Shown here: positions 40,682-50,880 of the stretch, one piece after another
How the letters are laid out: every line of letters begins with the position of its first letter
Position numbering within the stretch: position 1 is the first letter of the stretch
From: Bordetella genomosp. 2
Lineage (GTDB): Bacteria > Pseudomonadota > Gammaproteobacteria > Burkholderiales > Burkholderiaceae_B
DNA length: 64,000 nucleotides
Assembly (NCBI RefSeq): GCF_002261345.1
Contig: NZ_NEVT01000003.1
Coordinates: 62,001 to 126,000 of the forward strand
Reading direction: 5' to 3'
The notes under the pieces: model-generated
What the model was told of the DNA's origin: nothing
Databases searched by the model: none
Seen by the model: the letters and a program-made list of their open reading frames with translations, nothing else
Translations under genes and position numbers: made by a program

Positions 40682-41011
40682 ATGGGCATGACACACACCT
40701 ACGCCACTGAGTCCGAGGCGCCCGCGCGGGCGGATATCGATCGCTGGCCCGCGGCCCTGGTCCTGGAGTTCGGCACCGGCTGGTGCGGCTATTGCCAGGC
40801 GGCCCAGCCGCTCATCGAACAGGCCTTCGCGGCTTATCCGCAGGTGGACCACCTGAAGATCGAGGACGGCAGCGGCCGCGCGCTGGGCCGCTCGTTCCGC
40901 GTCAAGCTGTGGCCCACGCTGGTCTTCCTGCGCGACGGCCAGGAAGTGGCGCGCCTGGTGCGCCCGGCCGGCGTACAGGAGATTGCCCGGGCGCTGGGGC
41001 AGATCGCCTGA
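40682..41011 (+). CDS. Thioredoxin-family protein
   Basis: A 109-residue cytoplasmic thioredoxin-fold protein with an active-site WCGYC near residue 35, the cis-proline segment LWPTLVFLRDG and RLVRPAG. It lacks a signal peptide. It sits between the importer and the catabolic operon, with a further promoter-like palindrome after it. It may protect or reduce oxygenase components, but no partner is evident. Confidence 0.87.
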   Translation: MGMTHTYATESEAPARADIDRWPAALVLEFGTGWCGYCQAAQPLIEQAFAAYPQVDHLKIEDGSGRALGRSFRVKLWPTLVFLRDGQEVARLVRPAGVQEIARALGQIA

Positions 41012-41068
41012 TCTGCGCGGCCCGCCGTCGTGCGCGGCATTTCTTGCATGAGACCTGCTTGCGGTATA

Positions 41069-41086
41069 TAGTTGAAGCCTAAACTA
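41069..41086. promoter_or_regulatory. 18-bp palindrome, candidate MarR operator (site 2)
   Basis: TAGTTGAAGCCTAAACTA is a dyad with halves TAGTTGAA and CTAAACTA around GC. It is 58 bp upstream of the dual flavoprotein start and matches site 1 at 35886 in 15 of 18 positions, including the whole right half. It is probably bound by the MarR protein encoded at 34466. Confidence 0.5.
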
Positions 41087-41144
41087 ATTACGGCGCTTCG
41101 CATCCTGGGGGATGGCCGCGCGGTTTCACGGAGCCTGTAGCGCA

Positions 41145-43490
41145 ATGAAGATCGTCTGCCTGGGCGGCGGCCCCGCCGGCCTGTATTTCGGCCTGCTGAT
41201 GAAGCTGCAGGATCCCGCCAACGAAGTCACCGTCATCGAGCGCAACCGGCCGTACGACACGTTCGGCTGGGGCGTGGTGTTCTCGGACGCCACCATGGAG
41301 AACCTGCGCGAGGCCGACCCGGTCTCGGCGCAGACCATCGGCGACGCGTTCAACCACTGGGACGACATCGATATCCACTTCAAGGGCCGCAGCGTGCGCA
41401 CCAGCGGCCACGGCTTCATCGGCATCGGCCGCAAGAAGCTGCTGAACATCCTGCAGGCGCGCTGCGAAGCGGTGGGCGTCAAGCTGGTGTTCGAGACCTT
41501 CGTGCAGGACGACCAGGCCGTCGCGCTGCAGTACGACGCGGACCTGGTCATCGCTTCCGATGGCATCAACAGCCAGGCCCGCACCCGCTATGCCGACACT
41601 TTCCAGCCGGATATCGACACGCGGCGCTGCCGCTTCGTCTGGCTGGGCACCACCAAGGTCTTCGACGCCTTCACGTTCGCCTTCGTGCAGACCGAGCACG
41701 GCTGGTTCCAGGCGCACGCCTATCGCTTCGAAGACGGGCTGTCCACCTTCATCGTCGAGACGCCGGAAGAGACCTGGCAGGCCGCCGGCATCGGCGCGAT
41801 GAGCCAGGAAGAGGGCATCGCCTATTGCGAACGGCTGTTCGCCCCCTGGCTGGAGGGCCATCCGCTCATCAGCAATGCCAAGCACCTGCGCGGCGCCGCC
41901 ATCTGGATCCGCTTCCCGCGGGTGATCTGCCGCACCTGGGTGCACTGGAACACCCTCGACACTCCGCGCGGCCAGCGCCGCGTGCCGGTGGTGCTGATGG
42001 GCGACGCGGCCCATACCGCGCATTTTTCCATCGGGTCCGGCACCAAGCTGGCCCTGGAAGACGCCATCGAGCTGGCGCGCTGCCTGAGCGGCGCGGAGGG
42101 TGGCCTGCCGCAGGGCCTGCGGCACTATGAAGAGGTGCGCAGCGTCGAAGTCCTGAAGATCCAGAACGCCGCGCGCAATTCGACCGAATGGTTCGAGAAC
42201 GTGGCGCGTTATGCCGGCTTCGACCCCGAGCAGTTCGCCTACTCGCTGCTGACGCGTTCGCAGCGCATCTCGCACGAGAACCTGCGCCTGCGCGACCCGG
42301 GCTGGCTGGAGGGCTATGAACGCTGGCTGGCGGGCCGCGCCGGGGCGTCCGACAGCGGCGCCGGCCGGCCGCCCCTGCCCATGTTCACGCCATACCGCGT
42401 GCGCGGCGTCGAACTGAAGAACCGCGTGGTCGTGTCGCCCATGGCCATGTACTCGTGCGTGGACGGCGTGCCGGGCGAGTTCCATCTGGTGCACCTGGGC
42501 GCGCGCGCCATGGGCGGTGCCGGGCTGGTCATGGTGGAAATGACCTGCCCCTCGTCCGACGCGCGCATCACGCCGGGCTGCCCGGGCCTGTGGAACGACG
42601 AGCAGGCGCGCGCCTTCGGCCGCATCGTCGATTTCGTGCACGCGCACAGCGAGGCGCGCATCGGCATGCAGCTCGGCCACGCGGGCCGCAAGGGCTCGAC
42701 CCAGCTGGGCTGGCAGCAGATGGACCACCCGCTGCCGGCCGGCAACTGGCCCTTGCTGTCGGCTTCGCCGCTGCCGTACCTGCCCGGCATTTCCCAGACG
42801 CCGCGCGCCATGGACCGGGCCGACATGGACCGCGTGCGCGACGATTTCGTCGCCGCCGCGCAGCGCGCCGCCCAGGCCGGCTTCGACTGGCTGGAGCTGC
42901 ACTGCGCGCACGGCTACCTGCTCTCCAGCTTCATTTCTCCCTTGACCAACCGGCGCGACGATGAATACGGCGGCAGCCTGGACAACCGGCTGCGCTATCC
43001 GCTGGAAGTGTTCCGCGCCGTGCGCGAGGTCTGGCCGCAGGACTTGCCCATGTCGGTGCGCATCTCGGCGCATGACTGGGTCGAAGGCGGCATCACCGCC
43101 GACGACGCGGTGGAGATCGCGCGCCGCTTCAAGGCGGCGGGGGCGGACATGATCGACTGCTCGTCGGGCCAGGTCAGCCCCGAACAGCACCCGGTGTACG
43201 GCCGCATGTACCAGACGCCGTTCGCCGACCGGGTGCGCAACGAGGCCGGCATCGCCACCATCGCGGTGGGCGCCATCTTCGAGGCGGACCACGTCAACGG
43301 CATCATCGCCTCCGGCCGCGCCGACTTGTGCGCCCTGGCGCGTCCGCACCTGGCCGACGCCTCCTGGACGCTGCGCGAGGCCGCCCGGGTGGGGTATTGC
43401 GATACGGCCTGGCCGCGCCAGTACGCGGCCGGCAAGCGCCAGCTGGAAACCAATTTCGAGCGGGCCCAGGCCCAGCAGGAGTACAAATGA
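41145..43490 (+). CDS. 2-aminobenzoyl-CoA monooxygenase/reductase-type dual flavoprotein
   Basis: A 781-residue fusion. Residues 1-400 are a group A FAD monooxygenase ([14 protein letters not shown] at the start, [21 protein letters not shown] near residue 287). Residues from about 410 are an old-yellow-enzyme FMN reductase ([18 protein letters not shown], then [18 protein letters not shown] and RRDDEYGGS). This architecture matches the 2-aminobenzoyl-CoA monooxygenase/reductase of Azoarcus and salicylyl-CoA 5-hydroxylases. It hydroxylates and reduces the aromatic CoA thioester, destroying aromaticity. A 2-aminobenzoate substrate is favoured by the CoA ligase and RidA neighbours. The ATG at 41145 is preferred over upstream in-frame codons. 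Confidence 0.9.
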   Translation: MKIVCLGGGPAGLYFGLLMKLQDPANEVTVIERNRPYDTFGWGVVFSDATMENLREADPVSAQTIGDAFNHWDDIDIHFKGRSVRTSGHGFIGIGRKKLLNILQARCEAVGVKLVFETFVQDDQAVALQYDADLVIASDGINSQARTRYADTFQPDIDTRRCRFVWLGTTKVFDAFTFAFVQTEHGWFQAHAYRFEDGLSTFIVETPEETWQAAGIGAMSQEEGIAYCERLFAPWLEGHPLISNAKHLRGAAIWIRFPRVICRTWVHWNTLDTPRGQRRVPVVLMGDAAHTAHFSIGSGTKLALEDAIELARCLSGAEGGLPQGLRHYEEVRSVEVLKIQNAARNSTEWFENVARYAGFDPEQFAYSLLTRSQRISHENLRLRDPGWLEGYERWLAGRAGASDSGAGRPPLPMFTPYRVRGVELKNRVVVSPMAMYSCVDGVPGEFHLVHLGARAMGGAGLVMVEMTCPSSDARITPGCPGLWNDEQARAFGRIVDFVHAHSEARIGMQLGHAGRKGSTQLGWQQMDHPLPAGNWPLLSASPLPYLPGISQTPRAMDRADMDRVRDDFVAAAQRAAQAGFDWLELHCAHGYLLSSFISPLTNRRDDEYGGSLDNRLRYPLEVFRAVREVWPQDLPMSVRISAHDWVEGGITADDAVEIARRFKAAGADMIDCSSGQVSPEQHPVYGRMYQTPFADRVRNEAGIATIAVGAIFEADHVNGIIASGRADLCALARPHLADASWTLREAARVGYCDTAWPRQYAAGKRQLETNFERAQAQQEYK

Positions 43491-44278
43491 CCACTTCCGT
43501 GCCTGTGTTGCAGGGGCGCCATGCGCTGGTCACCGGCGGCGCACGCGGCATCGGCCTGGCGTGCGCGCGCGCGCTGCTGCAGCGCGGCGCCACGGTGACT
43601 CTGCTGGGGCGCGACCGCGCGGCCCTGGACGCCGCGGCGGGCGGCCTGGCCGCGCTCGGCCGGGTCCATGCGGTGACCGCCGACATCGCCGACGCGGCGG
43701 CGGTGCGCGCGGCCTTCGAGCAGGCCGCCCATGCGGCCGGCGCCGTCGACATCCTGGTCAACAATGCCGGCCAGGCGGTCAGCCAGCGCTTCGACCGCAC
43801 CGACGCCGCGCTGTGGCAGGCCATGCTGGCGGTCAACCTGACCGGCACCTTCCATTGCGTGCAGGCGGCGCTGCCGGCCATGCTCGCCGCCGGTTGGGGC
43901 CGGGTCATCAACGTGGCGAGCACGGCCGGCCTGATCGGTTACCCCTACGTCACGGCGTACTGCGCCGCCAAGCACGGCGTGGTGGGCCTGACCCGGGCGC
44001 TGGCGCTGGAGGTGGCGCGCAAGGGCGTCACCGTGAACGCGGTGTGCCCCGGCTTCACGGATACCGACATCGTGCGCGGCGCGGTCGACAACATCGTGCA
44101 GAAGACCGGCCGCACGGCCGAGGCCGCCCGCGCCGAACTGGCCGCGCGCAACCCGCAGGGCCGGCTGGTGCAGCCCGCGGAAGTGGCCGAGGCCGTGGCC
44201 TGGCTGGCCCTGCCGGCATCCGCCTCGATCAATGGGCAGGCCATCGCCGTGGACGGCGGTGAAGTCATGCCCGGCTGA
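43487..44278 (+). CDS. Short-chain dehydrogenase (3-hydroxyacyl-CoA dehydrogenase-type)
   Basis: A 263-residue classical SDR. The cofactor motif is VTGGARGIG near residue 14, with NNAGQAVSQ, the catalytic Ser in [10 protein letters not shown], and Tyr/Lys in YCAAKHG near residues 159-163. [13 protein letters not shown] follows. The start ATG overlaps the stop of the dual flavoprotein gene. In this CoA pathway it would oxidise a 3-hydroxyacyl-CoA intermediate. Confidence 0.9.
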   Translation: MTTSVPVLQGRHALVTGGARGIGLACARALLQRGATVTLLGRDRAALDAAAGGLAALGRVHAVTADIADAAAVRAAFEQAAHAAGAVDILVNNAGQAVSQRFDRTDAALWQAMLAVNLTGTFHCVQAALPAMLAAGWGRVINVASTAGLIGYPYVTAYCAAKHGVVGLTRALALEVARKGVTVNAVCPGFTDTDIVRGAVDNIVQKTGRTAEAARAELAARNPQGRLVQPAEVAEAVAWLALPASASINGQAIAVDGGEVMPG

Positions 44279-44295
44279 TTTCCCCAGGAGAGACC

Positions 44296-45153
44296 ATGAG
44301 CAGCGCGTCCCCCGAACACACCATGAAGCATCACCGGCGCCCCTATGCCGGCTATGCGGCCCGCACCTTCCTGTGGCAGGTGTCCGATGACGGCAAGGTC
44401 GGCACCATCGTGCTGAACCGGCCGGAACGCAAGAACCCGCTGACCTTCGATTCGTACGCCGAGTTGCGCGACCTGTTCCGCGGCCTGGTGTATGCCACCG
44501 ACATCAAGGCGGTGGTCATCGCCGGTGCCGGCGGCAATTTCTGCTCGGGCGGCGACGTGCACGAGATCATCGGCCCGCTGACCCGCATGAGCATGCCCGA
44601 ACTGCTGGACTTCACGCGCATGACGGGCGACCTGGTCAAGGCCATGCGCGCCTGCCCGCAACCGGTGGTGGCGGCGGTCGACGGCGTATGCGCCGGCGCC
44701 GGCGCCATGCTGGCCCTGGCGTCCGACCTGCGGCTGGGCACGCCCGCCGCCCGCACCGCCTTCCTGTTCACCCGGGTCGGCCTGGCCGGCGCCGACATGG
44801 GCGCCTGCACATTGCTGCCGCGCGTGATCGGCCAGGGCCGCGCCTCGGAACTGCTGTACACCGGCCGCGCCATGAGCGCCGACGAGGGCGTGCAATGGGG
44901 TTTCTTCAACAGCCTGCACGACGGCGCCGGGCTGCTCGCGGCAGCCCAGGCCCTGGCCGCCCAGTTGGCGGCCGGCCCGACGTTCGCCCACGGCGTGACC
45001 AAGAAGCTGCTGCATCAGGAATGGAACATGGGCGTGGACGAAGCCATCGAGGCCGAGGCCGAGGCGCAGGCCATCTGCATGCAGACGCGCGACTTCCGCC
45101 GCGCCTACGAGGCCTTTGTGGCCAAGCGCAAACCGGTATTCGAAGGAGACTGA
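44296..45153 (+). CDS. Enoyl-CoA hydratase family protein
   Basis: A 285-residue crotonase-fold enzyme with an extra N-terminal segment. The oxyanion region is [14 protein letters not shown] near residue 76, with [15 protein letters not shown] near residue 127 and [21 protein letters not shown], which holds an acidic residue at the catalytic position. It is preceded by AGGAGA. It likely hydrates, or hydrolytically opens, the non-aromatic ring CoA ester of the pathway. Confidence 0.91.
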   Translation: MSSASPEHTMKHHRRPYAGYAARTFLWQVSDDGKVGTIVLNRPERKNPLTFDSYAELRDLFRGLVYATDIKAVVIAGAGGNFCSGGDVHEIIGPLTRMSMPELLDFTRMTGDLVKAMRACPQPVVAAVDGVCAGAGAMLALASDLRLGTPAARTAFLFTRVGLAGADMGACTLLPRVIGQGRASELLYTGRAMSADEGVQWGFFNSLHDGAGLLAAAQALAAQLAAGPTFAHGVTKKLLHQEWNMGVDEAIEAEAEAQAICMQTRDFRRAYEAFVAKRKPVFEGD

Positions 45154-45154
45154 C

Positions 45155-46324
45155 GTGGCCGATACCTCGTGGCTGGACTGGCCGTTCTTCGATGAGCGCC
45201 ATCGCGCCATGGCGGGCGAGCTGGAGGCGTGGTGCATCGATGCGCTGGCGGATATCGACCATCGCGATACCGATGCCGCCTGCCGCGCGCTGGTCGCGTC
45301 GCTGGGCCAGGCGGGCTGGCTGCGCTACTGCGTGCCGGCCGGCCCCGATGGCGCCTGGGGCGGCGCGCTGCCCGAGGTCGATTCGCGCATGGTGTGCATC
45401 CTGCGCGAGACCCTGGCGCGCCACGACGGCCTGGCCGATTTCGCGCTGGCCATGCAGGGCCTGGGCAGCGGCGCGATCGCGCTGATGGGGTCCGAGGAAC
45501 TGCGCCGTCGCTATCTGCCGCGCGTGGCGGCCGGGCAGGCCATCGCGGCGTTCGCCCTGTCCGAGCCGGACGCCGGGTCCGATGTGGCGGCGCTGTCGTG
45601 CGCGGCGCGGGCCGATGGCGACCACTATGTGCTCGATGGCGCCAAGACCTGGATATCCAACGGCGGCATCGCCGATTTCTATTGCGTGTTCGCGCGCACC
45701 GGCGAGGCGCCGGGCGCGCGCGGCATCAGCGCGTTCGTGGTCGAGGCCGGCACGCCGGGTTTCGAGATCGCCGAGCGTATCGAGGTCATGGCGCCGCATC
45801 CGCTGGCCACGCTGACCTTCGACAATTGCCGCATCCCGGCCACGCAGCGGCTGGGCGAGCCCGGGCAGGGCTTCAAGCTGGCGATGATGACCTTGGACAT
45901 TTTCCGCGCCTCGGTGGCCGCCGCCGCGCTGGGCTTCGCGCGCCGCGCGCTGGACGAGGCGCTGGGGCGCGCGCGCGGGCGCCGCATGTTCGGCCAGGCG
46001 CTGGCCGACCTGCAACTGACCCAGGCGGCGCTGGGCGAGATGGCCACCGCCATCGACGGCGCCGCGCTGCTGACCTACCGCGCGGCCTGGCTGCGCGATG
46101 TGCAGGGCAAGCGCACCACGCGCGAAGCGGCCATGGCCAAGATGGCCGCCACCGAGTCGGCGCAGGCGGTCATCGACCGCGCACTGCAGATGTTCGGCGG
46201 GGCCGGCGTGGTATCGGGCATGCCGGTGGAAAAACTGTACCGGGAGATCCGCGCGCTGCGTATCTACGAAGGCGCGACCGAAGTCCAGAAACTGATCATC
46301 GCCAGAGAGCTGCTCAAGGCCTGA
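45155..46324 (+). CDS. Acyl-CoA dehydrogenase
   Basis: A 389-residue FAD enzyme. [15 protein letters not shown] and [19 protein letters not shown] are the FAD/substrate motifs. [13 protein letters not shown] and [19 protein letters not shown] follow, the latter carrying the catalytic Glu region. The start is the GTG at 45155, directly behind GAAGGAG. It overlaps nothing but is one base from the hydratase stop. It catalyses a beta-oxidation-like desaturation in the pathway. Confidence 0.92.
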   Translation: MADTSWLDWPFFDERHRAMAGELEAWCIDALADIDHRDTDAACRALVASLGQAGWLRYCVPAGPDGAWGGALPEVDSRMVCILRETLARHDGLADFALAMQGLGSGAIALMGSEELRRRYLPRVAAGQAIAAFALSEPDAGSDVAALSCAARADGDHYVLDGAKTWISNGGIADFYCVFARTGEAPGARGISAFVVEAGTPGFEIAERIEVMAPHPLATLTFDNCRIPATQRLGEPGQGFKLAMMTLDIFRASVAAAALGFARRALDEALGRARGRRMFGQALADLQLTQAALGEMATAIDGAALLTYRAAWLRDVQGKRTTREAAMAKMAATESAQAVIDRALQMFGGAGVVSGMPVEKLYREIRALRIYEGATEVQKLIIARELLKA

Positions 46325-46360
46325 AGGCAGCCGTTCACCGCATTGCCAAGGGGAATTTTC

Positions 46361-48001
46361 ATGGAACGTTCCGCACACCTGGATACCTACGCCCGCGACC
46401 ACCTGCCCCCGGCCGATGAATGGCCCGAGTTCCTGCTCGACGGGCCGGACGTGGCGTATCCCGCCCGCTTCAATTGCGCGGTCGAGCTGGTCGACGCCGT
46501 GGTGGCGCGCGGCGACGGCGCGCGGGTGGCATTGCGCTGGCGCCGCGACGGCGCCGCGGCCACCATGACCTACGCCGAACTGCAGGCCCTCACCAACCGC
46601 GTGGCCCGCGTGCTGGTCGAAGACATGGGCCTGGTGCCCGGCAACCGCCTGCTGCTGCGCGGTCCCAACAACCCCATGATGGCGGCTGCCTGGCTGGCCG
46701 CCATCAAGGCGGGGCTGGTCACCGTGCCCACCATGCCGCTGCTGCGCGCCAAGGAACTCAAGCAGATCATCGACAAGGCGCAGGTGTCGGCCATGTTGTG
46801 CGACGCGCGGCTGGCCGAAGAGGCCCGGCACTGCATGCAGCCCGGGCACGAGCACTATTGCGGCGGGCTGGCGCAGATCATGCTGTTCAATGACCCAGCG
46901 GCGGACGCGCTCGACGCGCGCGCGGCGGCCAAGCCCGACGATTTCGCGGCCTGCGATACAGCTTCCGACGATGTCTGCCTGATCGCCTTCACCAGCGGCA
47001 CCACCGGCCTGCCCAAGGGCTGCATGCATTTCCATCGCGATGTGCTGGCGATGTGCGACCTGTTCCCGCGCCACGTCATCAAGCCGGGCCCGGACGACAT
47101 TTTCTGCGGCACGCCGCCGCTGGCCTTCACGTTCGGCCTGGGCGGACTGCTGTGCTTCCCGCTGCGGGTGGGCGCCAGCACCGTGCTGGCCGAGAAGCTC
47201 ACGCCGGACAGCCTGCTGGAGCTGATCCAGGACTTCCGCGCCACGATCGTCTTCACCGCGCCCACGTTCTATCGCCAGATGGCGGCGCTGGCCGGCAAGT
47301 ACGACATCAGTTCGCTGAAAAAGAGCGTATCCGCCGGCGAGGCCCTGCCCGACGCCACGCGCCAGCTCTGGAAACAGGCCACCGGCATCGAGATGATCGA
47401 CGGCATCGGCGGCACCGAGATGATCCACGTATTCGTCTCTAGCCCGCCCGAGGAAGTGCGGCCCGGCGCCATCGGCAAGGTAGTGCCGGGGTATGTGGCG
47501 TGCGTGGTGGACGAGAACATGCAGCCGGTGCCCAACGGTACGCCGGGGCGGCTGGCGCTCAAGGGCCCCACGGGTTGCCGCTACCTGGCCGACGAACGCC
47601 AGCGCCGCTTCGTGCAGCAGGGCTGGAACCTGCCGGGCGACACCTTCGTGCGGGACGACGACGGCTACTTCTTCTACCAGGCGCGCAACGACGACATGAT
47701 CGTCTCGGCCGGCTACAACATCGCCGGGCCGGAGGTCGAGGACGCGCTGCTGCGCCACGAGGCGGTGGCCGAGTGCGGCGTGGTGGGCGCGCCCGATGAC
47801 GAGCGCGGCCAGCTGGTCAAGGCGTTCGTGGTGCTCAAGCCGGGCTACCAGCCGGGGCCGGAGATGGCCGCGGCGCTGCAGGCGTTCGTGAAGGCGAGCA
47901 TTGCTCCCTACAAGTACCCGCGCGCGATCGTGTTCGTCGAATCGTTGCCGCGCACCGAGACCGGCAAGCTGCAGCGCTTCGCGCTGCGCAAGATGGCGTG
48001 A
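46361..48001 (+). CDS. Aromatic acid-CoA ligase (2-aminobenzoate-CoA ligase type)
   Basis: A 546-residue adenylate-forming enzyme. The P-loop FTSGTTGLPKGCMHFHRD starts near residue 209. GIGGTEMIHVFVSS matches the benzoate-CoA ligase family, and the acyl-adenylate lysine is in ETGKLQRFALR near residue 532. It activates the aromatic acid for the dual flavoprotein, at the expense of ATP and CoA. The position in the operon and the family resemblance favour 2-aminobenzoate, but benzoate or salicylate cannot be excluded by sequence. Confidence 0.9.
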   Translation: MERSAHLDTYARDHLPPADEWPEFLLDGPDVAYPARFNCAVELVDAVVARGDGARVALRWRRDGAAATMTYAELQALTNRVARVLVEDMGLVPGNRLLLRGPNNPMMAAAWLAAIKAGLVTVPTMPLLRAKELKQIIDKAQVSAMLCDARLAEEARHCMQPGHEHYCGGLAQIMLFNDPAADALDARAAAKPDDFAACDTASDDVCLIAFTSGTTGLPKGCMHFHRDVLAMCDLFPRHVIKPGPDDIFCGTPPLAFTFGLGGLLCFPLRVGASTVLAEKLTPDSLLELIQDFRATIVFTAPTFYRQMAALAGKYDISSLKKSVSAGEALPDATRQLWKQATGIEMIDGIGGTEMIHVFVSSPPEEVRPGAIGKVVPGYVACVVDENMQPVPNGTPGRLALKGPTGCRYLADERQRRFVQQGWNLPGDTFVRDDDGYFFYQARNDDMIVSAGYNIAGPEVEDALLRHEAVAECGVVGAPDDERGQLVKAFVVLKPGYQPGPEMAAALQAFVKASIAPYKYPRAIVFVESLPRTETGKLQRFALRKMA

Positions 48002-48009
48002 GGCCGGCC

Positions 48010-48432
48010 ATGGCGGCGCCGTTCGCGAGCGAGGTGGAAGTGCGGTTCCGGCATTGCGACCCGGCCGGCATCGTGTTCTACCCGCGCTACTTCGAGATGA
48101 TCAACGATTTTGTCGAGGAATGGTTCGACAAGGGCATGGATCTGCCGTTTCATGCGCTGCATGTCGAACGGCAGATCGGCACGCCGCTGGTGTCGGTGCA
48201 ATGCGATTTCTGCGCGCCCAGCCGCTGGCATGAGAAGTTGCGCCAGGAGCTGACGGTGCAGCGCATCGGCGGCGCGTCGTTCAGCGCCGCGGTGCGCTTC
48301 CTGGGGCCCGACGGCGCCACGCGCCTGGCCGCCGCGCTGACCATTGTCACGGTGGACTTGCGCAACATGCACTCCACGCCTCTTCCCGACGACCTGCGTC
48401 AGCGCATGCAGGCGTTTCTTACTACAGGATGA
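48010..48432 (+). CDS. Acyl-CoA thioesterase (4-hydroxybenzoyl-CoA thioesterase family)
   Basis: A 140-residue hot-dog-fold thioesterase. FRHCDPAGIVFYPRYFEMIND carries the catalytic Asp of the 4HBT family. The start could be the GTG at 47998, overlapping the ligase stop, or the ATG at 48010 behind GAGG, which is preferred. It likely releases CoA from dead-end or misprocessed aryl-CoA esters. Confidence 0.88.
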   Translation: MAAPFASEVEVRFRHCDPAGIVFYPRYFEMINDFVEEWFDKGMDLPFHALHVERQIGTPLVSVQCDFCAPSRWHEKLRQELTVQRIGGASFSAAVRFLGPDGATRLAAALTIVTVDLRNMHSTPLPDDLRQRMQAFLTTG

Positions 48433-48436
48433 CTCC

Positions 48437-48844
48437 ATGAAAATTCTGCAACCGCCCGGCTGGCTGCCGCCGCGGGGTTATTCGAACGGCGTGATGACGC
48501 AGGTGGCGGCCGGGGATCGCCTGCTGTTCGTGGGCGGCCAGATAGGCTGGAACGGCCAGCAGCAGTTCGAGACCGACGATTTCGCCGAGCAGGTCCGGCA
48601 GACGCTGGTCAACATCGTGGCCATCCTGGCCGAGGGCGGGGCGGGGCCCGAGCACATCGTACGCATGACCTGGTACGTGAAGGACAAGCACGAGTACGTG
48701 GCTTCGTATCCGGAGATCGGCAAGCACTACCGGGAAGTGATCGGCCGGCATTTCCCGCCGATGACGGCGTTCCAGGTCGCCGACCTGATCGAGGATCGGG
48801 CCAAGGTGGAGATCGAAGTGACGGCGGTGGTGCCGGGAGGGTGA
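48437..48844 (+). CDS. RidA-family (YjgF) protein
   Basis: A 135-residue member of the RidA superfamily, with GYSNGVMTQV at residue 14, LLFVGGQIGWN, and VRMTWYVKDKHEYV with the conserved arginine environment. RidA proteins hydrolyse enamines or imines to ketones. In a 2-aminobenzoate route an enamine CoA intermediate is expected once the ring loses aromaticity, so a deaminase here makes sense. It is the last gene of the operon and is followed by two palindromes. Confidence 0.88.
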   Translation: MKILQPPGWLPPRGYSNGVMTQVAAGDRLLFVGGQIGWNGQQQFETDDFAEQVRQTLVNIVAILAEGGAGPEHIVRMTWYVKDKHEYVASYPEIGKHYREVIGRHFPPMTAFQVADLIEDRAKVEIEVTAVVPGG

Positions 48845-48934
48845 TGCGATCGGGGTTTTTGCGGTGGGCGCGTGCGTGTTCGTAGGGCGTCCGGGGCGGG
48901 GCCCGTCGGCCGATCGGCGGGACTTTCGAACTCA

Positions 48935-48967
48935 AGGTGTCAGACACCCTATGGGTGTCTGACACCT
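48935..48967. repeat. 33-bp palindrome (unit I, loop TAT)
   Basis: Perfect arms, loop TAT. It is located between the ends of the convergent RidA and fapA genes, where a double hairpin could limit read-through from both sides. Confidence 0.95.
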
Positions 48968-49017
48968 TCTTGGAAGGCATTGGCGTCCATTCCCGTCGGA
49001 TGACCGGTCGGCCCCAC

Positions 49018-49050
49018 AGGTGTCAGACACCCTTCGGGTGTCTGACACCT
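49018..49050. repeat. 33-bp palindrome (unit J, loop TTC)
   Basis: Perfect arms, loop TTC, 50 bp after unit I. The 37 bp following it match the 37 bp following unit I at 26 positions, and this tail runs over the fapA stop codon. Confidence 0.95.
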
Positions 49051-49075
49051 TCTTCGAACGTATCGGTGCCCATCC

Positions 49076-50695
49076 CTAGCGTATGACGAGCTGGCCGGCT
49101 TCCAGGCCGGCCTTGCCGCCTACCTGGTCTTCGAGCAGGTGGGTCACCTTGATGCCTATTTGCAGCGTGGTGCCGCCGTAGAACCGCTTGGCCGCCGTGA
49201 TGGTGGCCGATTGCAGCGGCTGCAGCTGGCGCTCCAGGGCCGCCTGCTGGCGGTCCAGGTCTTGCAGCCCGGCCGCCAGCCGGGCATGCGTGTTGGCGGC
49301 GCGTTCGCCGATGCCGCCGGCGGCCTTGTCGGGGTGGGCGCGCAGGAACTCCAGCAGCTTGTCGAGCTTGGCCTTCTCTTCGTCGAGCTGCTGGCGCTCG
49401 GCCTGCAGCGCGGCGCGGCGCGCATCGGCGTGCGGATCGAGCCCCACGCGCACCGAAGTGGCCACCCCGGCCATCGAGCCCAGCGTGCCGGCCCGCACCG
49501 AGTGCAGGGCGCATACTTCGCCACCGGTGACCGCGCCCTGGTGGGAGCCCGGCGGGCCGACCGTCACGCTATGCCCGGCGATGATGCGGCTATTGCGGAT
49601 TTCGCGCTCGGCCGCGACGTGCTGGCCGGCGCTGACCTCGGCGTTCTCGATGAAGCGCGCCTTGACCGACCCCGCGCATTGCACCTGGGCGGTGCGTGCC
49701 GCCTGGCCGCGTTCGCCAGGGGCCGCCTCGGCCATGCCGATAATGCCGCCGCTGACCGTCAGGCTGCCGCCGGCCTGGACCTGCGCCGCCTCGACCGTGC
49801 CGGCCACGACGATGTCGCCGCTGACCCGCACCGTCATGCCGCTGGTAATGTCGCCCTTCACGCGCAGCGTGCCGTCGAAATCGATGTTGCCGGTGTTCAG
49901 GTCCACCGCCGCCACCTCGACCACCGAGTTCACCTGGACGCCTTGCGGCAGCAGCATGGGGGCGCCGGCCACCGCCGCGCGCAGGAGACAGGGGTCGTCG
50001 TCGTCCACCGCCACGCCGGCCAGGCCGTGCGCGAACGGCAGGTCGGGCACGGGTTCGGCAGCCACTGGCTGGCCGCAGACGTCCAGGCCGGCCGTGCCAG
50101 GCTCGGCCGGTACGCGCCGCATCAGCGGCGTGCCGGGCTGGACCAGCACCAGGCTGCCCAGCGTGCGATAGTCGACCGGCGCATTGTCGTCGTCCCGGTT
50201 CGCCGGCGGCCCGACCTGCAGGCTGACGAAGCGCGTGGGCACGCCCGGCGTCGGCGGGGTGCCGCGGGCGATCACCAGGGCTTCGCAGCGGCCCTGCGCC
50301 AGCGCCTGGCGCACGGCCGCTGCGTCGATGCCCGCCACGACGCCCTGCGCGGCCAGCCCGGCATGGATATCGTCCGCCGCGATGGCCCGCCCGCCCCGTG
50401 GCGCGACGAGCGTGAGCAAGGCGCTCATGCGGTCGGCTTCGATCTCGATGGCGAAACTGCCGTCGTACACGGCGCCGACGGGCGCGGTGACCGTGCCGGA
50501 GGTGTCGCGGCACTGCGCGCAGAACGCCGCCACCTGGGCGGAATCCAGCGCCTCGGCGCTCCAGCCGCCGGCCTGCGCCGCCGCTGCCAGGTCGTCCCAG
50601 GACGGCGGCGGGGCCGATGCATCGGCGGGCGCATACGTGGCCGACAACACGCGCGTGTCCGGGTCCAGCGCGAGCTGGAGCGGTTCGTTACCCAT
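49076..50695 (-). CDS. fapA: FapA-family (DUF342) polymer-forming protein
   Basis: A 539-residue FapA-type protein. An N-terminal domain is followed by a right-handed beta-helix region (DFDGTLRVKGDITSGMTV, then VSGDIVVAGTVEAAQV and GGIIGMAEAAPG), then a coiled coil of about 100 residues (AALQAERQQLDEEKAKLDKLLE). Its role is uncertain; family members are linked to flagellar or chemotaxis clusters in some bacteria. The start ATG has CAGGAGCAGCC upstream. The stop lies within the repeated tail next to palindrome J. Confidence 0.86.
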   Translation of the reverse strand: MGNEPLQLALDPDTRVLSATYAPADASAPPPSWDDLAAAAQAGGWSAEALDSAQVAAFCAQCRDTSGTVTAPVGAVYDGSFAIEIEADRMSALLTLVAPRGGRAIAADDIHAGLAAQGVVAGIDAAAVRQALAQGRCEALVIARGTPPTPGVPTRFVSLQVGPPANRDDDNAPVDYRTLGSLVLVQPGTPLMRRVPAEPGTAGLDVCGQPVAAEPVPDLPFAHGLAGVAVDDDDPCLLRAAVAGAPMLLPQGVQVNSVVEVAAVDLNTGNIDFDGTLRVKGDITSGMTVRVSGDIVVAGTVEAAQVQAGGSLTVSGGIIGMAEAAPGERGQAARTAQVQCAGSVKARFIENAEVSAGQHVAAEREIRNSRIIAGHSVTVGPPGSHQGAVTGGEVCALHSVRAGTLGSMAGVATSVRVGLDPHADARRAALQAERQQLDEEKAKLDKLLEFLRAHPDKAAGGIGERAANTHARLAAGLQDLDRQQAALERQLQPLQSATITAAKRFYGGTTLQIGIKVTHLLEDQVGGKAGLEAGQLVIR

Positions 50696-50722
50696 GGCTG
50701 CTCCTGTGCGGGCGCTCCCAGA

Positions 50723-50761
50723 GGAATTATTAATTAGTAAAACACAGAAATATTAAGTCAT
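50723..50761 (-). promoter_or_regulatory. AT-rich stretch upstream of fapA, probable promoter
   Basis: About 39 bp of mostly A and T (for example TTATTAATTAGTAAAAC) in an otherwise G+C-rich gap 50696-50880, directly upstream of the fapA start. It is a probable promoter region for fapA; I cannot assign exact -35 and -10 boxes with confidence. Confidence 0.35.
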
Positions 50762-50880
50762 ACAAACGGCGCGCGCGGGCTTTTTCGGCGTCGGGGCGAC
50801 GCAAATCAAGCGCGGAATTCGTGGAGCGGGGATGGCGTGCCAGGCACCCGGCGGTGCCCGGCAACGGTGTGGCGAGGGGC

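Noticed and set aside
44906..47758. Minus-strand open frame of about 950 codons across the acyl-CoA dehydrogenase and ligase genes
   Set aside because: Antisense shadow with no family features. The plus-strand genes have complete motifs and proper spacing.
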